Shown here: positions 12,572 to 22,269 of the stretch, one piece after another | Numbering within the stretch: the stretch's first letter is position 1 | Layout: every line of letters begins with the position of its first letter | Origin: Aquila chrysaetos chrysaetos | Lineage: Eukaryota; Chordata; Aves; Accipitriformes; Accipitridae | Assembly: GCF_900496995.4 (NCBI RefSeq) | Contig: NW_024470392.1 | Coordinates: 117,668-181,667 of the forward strand | DNA: 64,000 nucleotides | Reading direction: 5' to 3' | Translations under genes and position numbers: made by a program | The notes under the pieces: model-generated | The model's input: only the letters and a program-made list of their open reading frames with translations | What the model was told of the DNA's origin: nothing | The model's database searches: none

Positions 12572-12930
12572 AGCAGGACGCGCGGGCGGCCGCCATGGCC
12601 GAGACATAGCGTGACGGCGGGGTGTCCCCCCCCACGCTGCCACCCCCCCCCATGACGGGGTGTGGGGGGGTCACCGTCCTATGGAGGCTTTGCTTTGACA
12701 CCCACCCCCAAACTGCGCTGGGGACCCGGGCGTTCGGGGTGGCTGCGCCCCAGGGGTTCATATGTGTGGCCCCCCCCCCCCCCCCCAGCTTCAACAGGGC
12801 TTCCGCTTGTAGCGCTAACCCCTCCCCGCTCCCAGTAACCCCTCTGCCTCCAAACTGGGAGCACTGGGAGCCCCCCCCCACTCGTGAGGATCACCATGGA
12901 CAAAGTCACTTGGGGATGGGGACCACAAAT

Positions 12931-12936
12931 GTCTTT
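12931..12936 (-). terminator. DMB1: DMB1 polyadenylation signal (approximate position)
   Basis: AATAAA on the minus strand lies within GTCTTTATTTTGGG at about 12931-12944 on the plus strand, roughly 50 bases beyond the TGA at 12986. It implies that DMB1 transcripts run through the hexanucleotide repeat. Confidence 0.7.
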
Positions 12937-12985
12937 ATTTTGGGGGGGGGGCTAAGGGGCATCCCCCCCCATCACAGTTGGGACC

Positions 12986-15286
12986 TCAGAGTTTGGTCAC
13001 TGTGTGGTCAGGCATGGCCATGGAGGGACCGGGACAGGGACCAGGACCGGGACTGGGACCGGATCCAGGATGGCAACCAGGACCAGGACCGTGACTGGGA
13101 CCAGGACCGTGACCAGGACCAGGACCGGGACAGGGACTGGGACCAGGACCAGAACCGGGACCAGGACCAGGACCAGAACTAGGACCAGGAACAGGACCGG
13201 GACCGGGACCAGGACCAGGACCGGGACCAGATCCAGGATGGGGACCAAGACTGGGACCAGATCCAGGACCAGAACCAGGACCAAGACCAGATCCAGAACC
13301 AGGACAAGAACCGGGACTAGGACCAGGACCAGGACAAGAACCAGGACTGGGACCAGATCCAGGATGGGAACCAAGACTGGGACCAGATCCAGGACCAGAA
13401 CCAGGACCAAGACCAGATCCAGAACCAGGACTAGGACCAGGACTAGGACCAGGACCAGGACAAGAACCAGGACCAGGACCAGGCGCTGTCAGACATAAGA
13501 AGACGAATTAGGGACACCCCTAATTCAGGTGGGTGCCGTGTCCCCCACGTGTGTCCCCCCATGCCTGTCCCTCACCCGGATCCTGGCGGCAGTAGCTGAA
13601 AGCGCCAGCGCCGAAGACCACCAACCCCACGGTCATTATCACCGCCGCCGCCACCACCTTCACTGTCAACCCCGGGGACAAGCCGGGACCTGCGGGGACA
13701 GAGCGGCCGCACTGAGCCACCGAGGACCCAGCCGTCCGGGTGCCGTGTCCCCGTCACCCACCCTCACCCCAGTCCTCCCAGAGGGGCCGGTCCAGGCTGG
13801 GGTGCTGCACCGAACACGTGAAGGTGTCCCCAGCCTTGGCGGTGACCGTCAGGGTCACCTGCGTCTGGTAGGTCCAGTCGCCGTTGGGCAGGAGCTTGGC
13901 GTTGTCCCCGGTGGCCACCGTGTCCCCGTTGTGCAGCCAGAGGACGGTCACCTCGGCGGGGTAGAAGCCCCAGACGTGGCAGGTGAGGAGGACGGCGTCG
14001 GCGGTGTTGGGGAGGGGGACGGAGACGATGCGGATTTGGGGTGGTGCTGGGGCGGGGAGGGGACAGTCAGGTCCCCTCCTCACCCCGTGATGTCCCCGTG
14101 CGTGTCCCTGCGCAACGTACCTGTGCATTGCCCCTGTGCAACGTCCCCATGCACGTACCCACGTGTCCCATACAATGCCCTGTGCAATGTCCCCACGTGT
14201 CCCATATGATGCCCTGTGCAATGTCCCCGTGCAACGTCCCCGTGCACGTACCCACGTGTCCCATACAATGCCCTGTGCAATGTCCCCACGTGTCCCATAT
14301 GATGCCCTGTGCAATGTCCCCGTGCAACGTCCCCGTGCACGTACCCACGTGTCCCATACAATGCCCTTGTGCAATGTCCCCGTGCAACGTCCCCACATGT
14401 GTCCCATATGATGCCCTGTGCAATGTCCCCGTGCATTCCCCGTGTAATGTCCCCGTGCAATATCCGTGTGCAACGCCCCATTCAATGCCCCGTGCAACGT
14501 CCCCGTGCGGTGTCCCACACGACGTCCCCACGCAATGCCCCGCGTGCTCCCTGTGCAACATCCACACGCATCGCTCCGTGCCACATCCCTGTGCAACATC
14601 TCGGTCAATGCACCGTGCAACGTCCCCGTGCGATGCCCTGTGTGACGTCCCCGTGCGATCTCCCCATTCAACGCCTCATGCAGCGCCCCATGCAATGTCC
14701 CCGCGCAACATCCCCGTGCAACACCCCGCGCGACGTCCCTGTTCAGCGTCCCCGCGTATTCCCCATCCAACGCCCCGTGCAACGCCCCGTGCGATGCCTT
14801 GTGCAACGCCCCGTGCAACACCCCACGCAAACGCCCCGTGCAACGCGCCGCGGGGCTCACTCCGCCGCAGCGCCGTGGAGGACCAGAATCGGGGGGGCCA
14901 GGTCGCGGCAAGCCCGGCGCCGGGTTTCGGCGCGCTGCACCCAGCCGGTGCCGTTGTTGAGGAAGGCGGCGAGGACGGTGGCGAAGGGACGGAGCAGCCC
15001 CCAGTCGCAGGGGGCGAAGCGCCGGGCGTCGGGCTCGTAACAGACCAGCGGGTTCTTGTTGAAGACGAGGGTGAGGCCAAAATCCAGCACGGAGCCGTTG
15101 GCGGCCAGCGGGCAGGAGCTGGCCACGTGCACCAGGAAGGTGCCTACAAGGGGGGGACGCGGGGGTTGGGGACATCGTCGTCCCCCCCCACCAACTTGCT
15201 TCACCCCCCATGTGTCCCCCCCCCCGTAATATCCTACCTGCCCCCCGGCAGCTCAGCGCCAAGCCCAGCATCCCCAGCACCCACAT
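12986..15286 (-). CDS. DMB1: MHC class II DM beta chain 1, frameshifted, with atypical tail
   Basis: Paralogue of DMB2. Exons (minus): 15238-15286 (signal, starting MWVLGMLGLALSCRGA), 14861-15143 (beta1), 13768-14046 (beta2), 13576-13689 (transmembrane) and a possible terminal exon 12986-13485. Beta2 has LTCHVWGFYPAEVTVLW and FTCSVQHPSL. Two oddities. First, the beta1 exon is 283 bases, not 282: a run of seven C (14891-14897) replaces six in DMB2 and shifts the frame just before the exon end, so as written the gene is broken unless this is a sequencing error. Second, no exon equivalent to the YTPL tail is found. An acceptor at 13486 instead opens, in phase, a 165-codon Pro-Gly-rich frame ending TGA at 12986-12988, with AATAAA 52 bases later. 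A shorter terminal exon (acceptor just before TGACCAAACTC) is also in phase. Pseudogene, sequencing error and unusual functional gene all remain open. Confidence 0.75.
13024..13485. repeat. Hexanucleotide repeat (GGACCA/GGACCG) in DMB1 3' part
   Basis: About 75 copies of a 6-bp unit, GACCAG with variants. On the minus strand in the DMB1 frame it reads CCT GGT (Pro-Gly), with scattered Ser, Cys, His and Leu, and no stop codon occurs across the whole block. A 120-bp or longer higher-order copy is visible (13226-13300 resembles 13350-13420). Confidence 0.95.
14095..14850. repeat. GTGCAAC minisatellite in DMB1 intron 2, with 93-bp higher-order copies
   Basis: Same 13-base unit as in DMB2 intron 2. 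A higher-order block containing ACGTGTCCCATACAATGCCC recurs at 14161, 14254 and 14347, a period of 93 bases. Confidence 0.9.
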
Positions 15287-15514
15287 GGCCGGCGGCGGGT
15301 GCCGGTGTTATCGGGCGCAGCGGGCGAGCTCCGGCTTCTCCCCGTGGTGCCCTGCCTTCATCCCCACCACAGGCCAGCTCCCGCCTCTTCCTCCTCCTCC
15401 TCCTCAGGGCTTGTCCCCAGGGATTCGGTCCCGGTGCTCTGCGTCACCGGCGATGGGCGAAGCCAAGTGGACTGTGCCCCGGCGCTGGGCTTGGCACGGC
15501 GGGAACCTCGCGCG

Positions 15515-16235
15515 TGCTTTCCCGGTGGGGAAACTGAGGCACGCCTCTGGGGATGGCTCTTTGGGGTGGTGGTGGGGATGCAATCCAGCTCAACCCCAGT
15601 ATAGGATGGTGGAGAAGACACTGCTGCATCCTCTCTGTGGCCACCTCCCAGTCTCTGGCAGTGGGGAAACTGAGGCACACCTCTTGGGGGTGACTCTATG
15701 GGGGGTGTGATCCGGCTGAAGCCCAATATCGGACAGCGGAGAAGCCACCACCATGGCCACATCTCACCCTTCCACCCTTTCGTGATGGGGAAACTGAGGC
15801 ACGCCTGCTGGGGATGGCCCTGGAGGGGGGTGTGATGTAACTGAACCCCAATATTAGACAACGGAGAAGCCACTGCTGCAGCCACCTGCCCTTTCCCAGC
15901 AGGGAAACTGAGGCACACCTCTGGTGGGGGGGTGCGATCTGGCTGAACCCCGATATCAGACAGCAGAGAAGCCACCGCCGTGTCCCCCCCATGATCAACT
16001 CTCGCCCTCCCACCCTTTGGCAGTGGGGAAACTGAGGCACGCCTGTTGGGGATGACTCTTTGGGAGAGGTGATGCAGCTCAACCCCAGTATCAGACAGCG
16101 GAGAAGCCACCACCGTGCCCTCACCACGGCCACCTCCTGCTCTTCCACCCTTTGGCAGTGGGGAAACTGAGGCACGCCTCTTGGGAACAGCTTTTGGGGG
16201 GGGCGGTGATGTAGCTCAACCCCAATGTCAGACAG
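15515..16235. repeat. Roughly 125-bp tandem repeat between DMB1 and DMA
   Basis: Six copies of a unit beginning GGGGAAACTGAGGCACGCC and ending with an ACAGCGGAGAAGCCACC-type segment, starting near 15525, 15663, 15788, 15902, 16025 and 16160. The block separates the DMB1 5' end from the DMA 3' end. No coding content. Confidence 0.9.
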
Positions 16236-16429
16236 CGGAGAAGCCACCATCAGGCCACCTCCCGGCGCGGGGTGGGGGACAGACGACGACACGGGCCGCA
16301 GCCACAGACAAGAGGTTTAATTGTTGCGGGGGGGGGGGGGGGGGAGAGGGTGCTTACCACCCCCCCCCCCCCGCTGCCACCATCTCCACTCCTGCACCGA
16401 GCGGCGCCGGCCTCTGCACCGTCCCATGC

Positions 16430-19400
16430 TCAACCTGGGGACGGGGACGGGGGACACAAGAGGGGATTTGGTGACAGTCCCCTCCTCACCCCCCCGCCTT
16501 CCCCACCCAGAGGGGGGGGACGGACCCCCCCCATCCCCCAGCATCCAGGCCGTACCGTGGGCGTTCCGGCGTGCCGCCAGGATCATGGCGATGCCGAGCA
16601 GCGCCAGGAGGATGCCCAGAGCCATGGCGGCGCCGCACAGTGCCGTCTCCAGCTCCTCGGTGGGGTCGGGGTTTTGGGGCACTACGGGGGGGGGGGGGGG
16701 GGGAACGACACGGAGCGGGGGGGTCACAGCCAGCCCCGGCGTCCCCCCACGTCCCCATCCCTGTCCCCGCGCTCACCCCAGTAGGTGACGACAGAGGCGT
16801 TGTCCCCTTCGTGGGTGACGATGCAGGCGTAGATGTCACCGGCGGCGGGCGTCACCAGCAGGTAGGAGAAGCGGACGAAGGCCAGGTCAGCCGTGGGGGT
16901 GTAGTGGGTGTGGGTGACCCCTTGGGTGACGGGGACCCCGTCCAGCTGCCAACTGATCTCCACCGCCGGCGGGAAGATGTTTCCCACCATACACACCAAC
17001 GTGTTGGCTTCACCCAACGCCGGCGGTTGCATCGGGAAGACGTCGGCCACCGGGATACCTGCGGCGGTCGAGAAGGGAGGAGGTGGGATAGAATCAATCG
17101 AAGGATCGTTTGGGTGGGAAGGGACCTTGGGAGGTGACCTCCTCCACCAGCAGGGACATCTCCAACCAGATCAGGGTGCTCAGAGCCACGGCCAACCCAG
17201 CCTTGAATGTCTCCAGGGATGGGGCATCTCCAACCGCTTTGGGCAACCTCTGCCAGCGTCTCACCACCCTCACCACCCAGAATTTCTTCCGTAGATCTAG
17301 TCTGAATCTACCTTCTTTTAGCTAAAAACCCATCCCCGCTCGTCCTATCGCAACAGCCCTTACTAAAAGCCCTGTCCCCAGAAGGACCGAAAGGCCACCA
17401 CGAGGTCTACCCGGAGCCTTCTCTTCTCCAACTCTCTCAGCCCGGCCTCACAGCAGAGGTGTCCCAGCCCTCGGATCATCTCCGGGGCCTCCTCCGGACC
17501 CGCTCCAACAGGTCCGTGTCCTTCTCGTCCCGAGGACCCCCGGGTGCAGTGCTCCGGGTGGGCTCTCACCGGAGCAGAGGGGCAGAATCCCCTCCCTCGA
17601 CCTGCTGGCCACGCTGCTTCCGATGCGGCCCGGGAGACGGTTGGCTTTCTGGGCTGCGAGCGTCCGCTTCTTCATCCCCCGAGTCCTTCTCCGCTCTCCA
17701 TCCCTTCATCCCCCGAGTCCTTCTCCGCTCTCCATCCCTTCATCCCCCGAGTCCTTCTCCGCTCTCCATCCCTTCATCCCCCGAGTCCTTCTCCGCTCTC
17801 CATCCCTTCATCCCCCGAGTCCTTCTCCGCTCTCCATCCCTTCATCCCCCGAGTCCTTCTCCGCTCTCCATCCCTTCATCCCCCGAGTCCTTCTCCGCTC
17901 TCCATCCCTTCATCCCCCAAGTCCTTCTCCGCTCTCCATCCCTTCATCCCCCGAGTCCTTCTCCACTCTCCATCCCTTCATCCCCCGAGTCCTTCTCCGC
18001 TCTCCATCCCTTCATCCCCCGAGTCCTTCCCTGCTCTCCATCCCTTCATCCCCCGAGTCCTTCTCCGCTCTCCATCCCTTCATCCCCCGAGTCCTTCTCC
18101 GCTCTCCATCCCTTCATCCCCCGAGTCCTTCTCCGCTCTCCATCCCTTCATCCCCAGCCTGCGTCCACGTTTGGGGTTGCCCCAACCCAGGGGCAGGACC
18201 TTGCCCTTGGCCTGGTTGAACCTCCGGCCTGTCCAGGTCCCTCTGGATGGATCCCATCCCTCTGGAGTAGCAACCACCCCACTCAGCTTGGGGTCACCTC
18301 TATGTCATTGATGAAGATATGGGGACAGTGCTGGTCCCAGTAAGGACCCCTGAGGGACACCGCTCGTTACTGGTCTCCATCTGGACAATGGAGCCGTTGA
18401 CCACGACTCTTTGGATGCCACCATCCACGCAATTCCTGCTCCACCATCCCTCAACTCCATCCAACTGGGAGAGGAGGACGTCGTGGAGGACCACGTCAAA
18501 GGGACGATGGTGGCACGTGTCATTGAAGATGATAGGGGACAGTACTGGTCCCAGTAAGGACCCCTGAGGGACGTCACTCGTCACTGGTCTCCATCTGGAC
18601 AATGGAGCCGTTGACCACGACTCTTTGGATGCCACCATCCACCCAATTCCTGGTCCGTCGAACGGTCCATCCCTCAACTCCATCCAATCGAGAGAGGAGG
18701 ACGCTGTAGAGGACCACGTCAAAGGGACGACGGCGGCACACGGTGAGTGGTGGCGCACGGCGGGCAGGGACGGGGACCGCGACGTCCGCGACGGCACGTA
18801 CCCTTCGACTCCGGCAGCAGGCCGGTGACCCGCTCGGTGAGGCTGCGGCGCAGGTCCTGGCAGAGCGTGGCGTCGCGGACGAGCTCGGCGGGGGGCTCCA
18901 GGCCGGGGGGCCACGAGGGGAGGTCGGGCAGACGCGGGGTCCAGCTGGAGCGCGGGAAGTCGAACCAGAAGAGCTGGTCGGCGTCGAAGGTGAGCGCCAG
19001 CCCCAGCGAGGGCATGGCCGGCTGGCAGAAGAGCACCTCGGCCAGCATGTGCGCCGGCGGCTCTGCGGGCGGGAGGGGGTAAGGGCAGGGGCGCGGGCAG
19101 GAGGGCGCCCAGCACCATCGCGGCGGGCGGCGTAAGGGCAGGGGCGCGGGCAGGAGGGCGCCCAGCACCATCGCGGCGGGCGGCGTAAGGGCAGGGGCGC
19201 GGGCAGGAGGGCGCCCAGCACCATCGCGGCGGGCGGCGTAAGGGCAGGGGCGCGGGCAGGGGTCGAAGGCTGCGCAGGCAGGGACGGGGCGTGCGGGCAG
19301 ACGCCCTGCACGCCCGCGCTCCCCGTGCAAGGACACAGCACGCGCGCACCGTGCAAGGACGCAGCACCCTCCGCGTGCACGTGCGTTGCGCGTGCACGCA

Positions 19401-20620
19401 GCGCCTGTGCACAGCACAGGGCACGCACGCGCACGCTGCGTATGTGTAAGCACACGGTGCGTGGACGGACACGCCGCGCACGCCTGCACACTGTGTGCGC
19501 GCGCACGCGTGCTTTCCACTAGTGCACAGCCCCTTGCTCTAGTGCACACACACCCCTTGCACTCCCTCCCCTGTGCACTAGTGCACCCACCACCCCGTGC
19601 ACAGCTCCTTGCACTAGTGAACACCCCCTCCTGCTTACACTCCTGCCCTGTGCACTAGTGCACACGCCCTCCTGCTCACGCCACACCCGTGCACTAGTGC
19701 ATGGCCCCTTGCACTAGTGCACACCCACTCCCACCCCGTGCACTAGTGCACAGTCCCTCCTGCTCACACTTGCACCCTGTGCACGGCCCCTTGCACTAAT
19801 GCACACCCCCTCCCGCTCACCCTCACACCCCATGCACTAGTGCACAACCCCCCCTGCTCACACTCGCACCCTGTGCACGGCCCCTTGCACTAGTGCAAAC
19901 CCCCCTCCTGCTCCCCCTGTGCACTAGTGCACGGCCCCTTGCACTAGTGCACACCCACTCCCACCCCATGCACTAGTGCACAGGCCCTCCTGCTCACACT
20001 CGCACCCTGTGCACAGCCCCTTGCACTAGTGCAACCCCCCTCCTGCTCCCCCTGTGCACTAGTGCACGGCCCCTTGCACTAGTGCACACCCCTCCCTGCT
20101 CACCCTCACACCCCATGCACCAGTGCACAACCCCTCCTGCTCACACTTGCACCCTGTGCATGGCCCCTTGCACTAATGCACACCCCCTCCCGCTCATGCT
20201 CCCCCGCCATGCACTAGTGCACGGCCTCTTGCACTAGTGCACAGCCCCTTGCACTAATGCACACCCCCTCCCGCTCGCCCTCACACCCCATGCACCAGTG
20301 CACAGCCCCTCCTGCTCACACTCGCACCCTGTGCACGGCCCCTTGCACTAATGCACACCCCCTCCTGCACACGCTCCCCCCCATGCACTAGTGCACGGCC
20401 TCTTGCACTACTGCACACCCCCTTTGCTCACCCTCACACCCCGTGCACTAGCGCACAGCCCCTTGCACTAGTGCACCCCCTCTTGCACTAGCACCCCCCC
20501 CCCCCCCCGTGCCCCCCCCCCCCCACCGCCCCGTGACCTCCTACCATCGGTGACGGCGGTGACCAAGGCCACCCACAGCAACCCGGTCACCAGCACCCTT
20601 CTCCCACCAGCAGCACCCAT
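16430..20620 (-). CDS. DMA: MHC class II DM alpha chain
   Basis: Alpha subunit of the DM heterodimer, the partner of DMB. Five exons (minus): 20545-20620 (signal), 18802-19062 (alpha1), 16777-17058 (alpha2), 16556-16681 (connecting, transmembrane, tail) and 16430-16434 (last codon and stop), with phase 1 introns, giving 249 residues. Alpha1 carries DADQLFWFDFP, the counterpart of the DEDQLFFFDF motif of human DMA, and two cysteines. Alpha2 has NTLVCMVGNIFPPAVEISW and IYACIVTHEGDN. The membrane segment is about ALCGAAMALGILLALLGIAM, followed by a very short basic tail. The polyadenylation signal is the variant ATTAAA (minus, 16316-16321). All exons are open and splice sites are canonical. Introns 1 and 2 hold large repeats and a CR1 element. 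Only one DMA copy is present against two DMB. Confidence 0.93.
17095..18725 (-). mobile_element. CR1 LINE fragment in DMA intron 2, interrupted by a minisatellite
   Basis: The sequence from 17095 (GGTTTGGG-like, AAGGGACCTT) to about 17660 and from 18160 to 18725 is typical of the 3' half of avian CR1, including the stretches ending in CTGGCCACGCTGCTTCCGATG and the TCATTGATGAAGATAT block. Read on the plus strand it is the reverse complement of CR1. The two halves are separated by a 34-bp VNTR. The right half also carries an internal duplication of about 220 bases (18315 and 18532 start similar segments). Confidence 0.85.
17670..18155. repeat. 34-bp minisatellite inside the CR1 fragment
   Basis: Fourteen near-perfect copies of a 34-bp unit (TTCATCCCCCGAGTCCTTCT followed by CCGCTCTCCATCCC). 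Copies differ by single substitutions only, so the expansion is recent. Confidence 0.97.
19063..19260. repeat. 53-bp tandem repeat abutting DMA exon 2
   Basis: Three to four copies of a 53-bp unit containing AGCACCATCGCGGCGGG (at 19111, 19164 and 19217). The array begins at the DMA exon 2 splice acceptor. Confidence 0.9.
19510..20490. repeat. Palindrome-bearing repeat (TGCACTAGTGCA) in DMA intron 1
   Basis: About 1 kb of copies of a unit built around the 12-base perfect palindrome TGCACTAGTGCA, alternating with CACCCCCTCCTGCTCACAC-type spacers. Some copies are degraded to TGCACTAATGCA. Confidence 0.95.
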
Positions 20621-20683
20621 CCCTCCGGTACCCGGCACCCGCCGGGTGCGACCGGGTGCCGGTCCCGCGGCCTGGTTTTGGCA

Positions 20684-20726
20684 CCAATGAGCGGGTCCCG
20701 TTGATTTCCCGTCACCCGTTGCCGGG
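20684..20726 (-). promoter_or_regulatory. DMA: DMA class II promoter module (X1-X2-Y)
   Basis: On the minus strand: X1-like CCCGGCAACGGG (20715-20726), X2-like TGACG (20710-20714), about 20 bases, then Y box ATTGG (20684-20688). The arrangement mirrors the DMB2 module. The Y box is only 64 bases from the proposed ATG, which implies a very short leader. Confidence 0.6.
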
Positions 20727-21149
20727 GAGAAGGACCTCGCACGGCGCTCGGGTGCTGTGACAGAGGAGGACCCACGCGTCCGGGCGTGGGACGGGGTGCT
20801 CCTTCCACCCCCCCACCCACCCCACGGATCCCCCCCCGCACACCCCTCCCCACCTTGCTCCCGGCATGGCGGTTGGCAATCGCTCGCCTTCGTTAGCGTG
20901 GTGACGCCGCGGTGCGATTAATAATCAGCCCCTTATTAATTAGGGGGGGACACCCCGGCTCGCGTCGTGTCGTGTGTGTGTCGTCGTCCCCCCCTTCCGC
21001 CACGGCGGGTGTTGCTGCTGCGGGGGGTTATGGGGGGACAGGCGGAGGTGGGGACGTGGCGGTGACGGCACACGGCGCGCGTCCCGCGCGCTGCAACGCT
21101 CCGCGGCCCTCCGCTGCGCGCGCTGCACCCCGTCTCTGCAGCAGCCAGC

Positions 21150-21960
21150 ACCCCGCCGGTGCGTGCGCTGCGCCCTGTGCAACGCCGTGCACCCCGTCTC
21201 TGCATGCCCTGCACCCACCTGCGCCCCCATTTCTGCGTGTGCTGCAGCCAGTGCAACGCCGTGCACCCCGTCTCTGCATGCCCTGCACCCCGTGCAACGC
21301 CGTGCACCCCGTCTCTGCATGCCCTGCACCCACCTGCGCCCCCATTTCTGCGTGTGCTGCAGCCAGTGCAACGCCATGCACCCCGTCTCTGCATGCCCTG
21401 CACCCAGTTGCACCCCTATCCCTGCAAGCACTGCACCCTGTGCAACACCGTGCACCTCGTCTCTGCATGCCCTGCACCCAGTTGCACCCCCGTTTCTGTG
21501 TGCTGCACCCAGTGCAACACTGTGCACCCCATCTCTGCATGCCCTGCACCCAGTTGCACCCCCACTCCTGTGAGCACTGCACCCTGTGCAACACTGTGCA
21601 ACCCCGTCTCTACATGCACTGCACCCAGTTGCACCCTCATTCCTGAGTGCGCTGCACCCAGTGCAACACTGTGCACCCCGTCTCTGCACGCCCTGCACCC
21701 AGTTGCACCCCATTTCTGCATGCTGCACCCTGTGCAATGCCGTGCACCCCACCTCTACATGCCCTGCACCCACCTGCACCCCCATTTCTGCGTGTGCTGC
21801 AGCCAGTGCAACGCCATGCACCCCGTCTCTGCATGCCCCGCACCCAGTTGCACCCCCATTTCTGCGTGCTGCACCCTGTGCAACGCCATGCACCCCGTCT
21901 CTGCATGCATTGCACCCAGTTGCACCCCTTGCCCTGTGTGCTGCACCCCGTGCAACACGG
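21150..21960. repeat. Roughly 73-bp minisatellite upstream of DMA
   Basis: Copies of a unit containing GTCTCTGCATGCCCTGCACCC recur at 21196, 21269, 21311, 21384, 21459 and 21531, mostly 72-75 bases apart, one copy shortened to 42. It lies between the DMA promoter and the BRD2 CpG island. Cys-rich open frames through it are repeat artefacts. Confidence 0.9.
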
Positions 21961-22269
21961 TGCCCCCCCCATTCCTGCACCCCCTCTGTCCCTCATAGCA
22001 GCGTGCACTGCACCCGCCACCATGTTGTGCACCCCCCTGAGTGGGTGCACTGCAATCCCACCCCTCACCCCCACTCCCCTCGTGGGTGCTCCCCCCCCCG
22101 CCATCCCTGACACCCTCCCCGGATGCAACCTCTGCACCCCACGCAATACCCTGGACCCCTCCGTGGGTGCCCCCTTTGCAGTGCCCCGCACCCCCGTGGA
22201 GTGCACCCACTGAAATGCCGTGGACCCCCGTGGGTGCACCCCCCCCCCCCCGCACTCCCGTAGCGCACC

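Noticed and set aside
15440-15446. Possible X2 box (TGACGCA, minus) upstream of DMB1
   Set aside because: No convincing X1 or Y box accompanies it at the right spacing, unlike DMB2 and DMA, so it was not called as a module.
17670-18155. Regular direct repeats resembling a CRISPR array
   Set aside because: The 34-bp units are directly adjacent with no unique spacers, in vertebrate DNA inside a CR1 element. It is a minisatellite.
18300-19506. 393- and 310-residue minus-strand frames partly covering DMA exon 2
   Set aside because: Only the 261-base alpha1 exon is coding. The rest is CR1 sequence and a 53-bp repeat.
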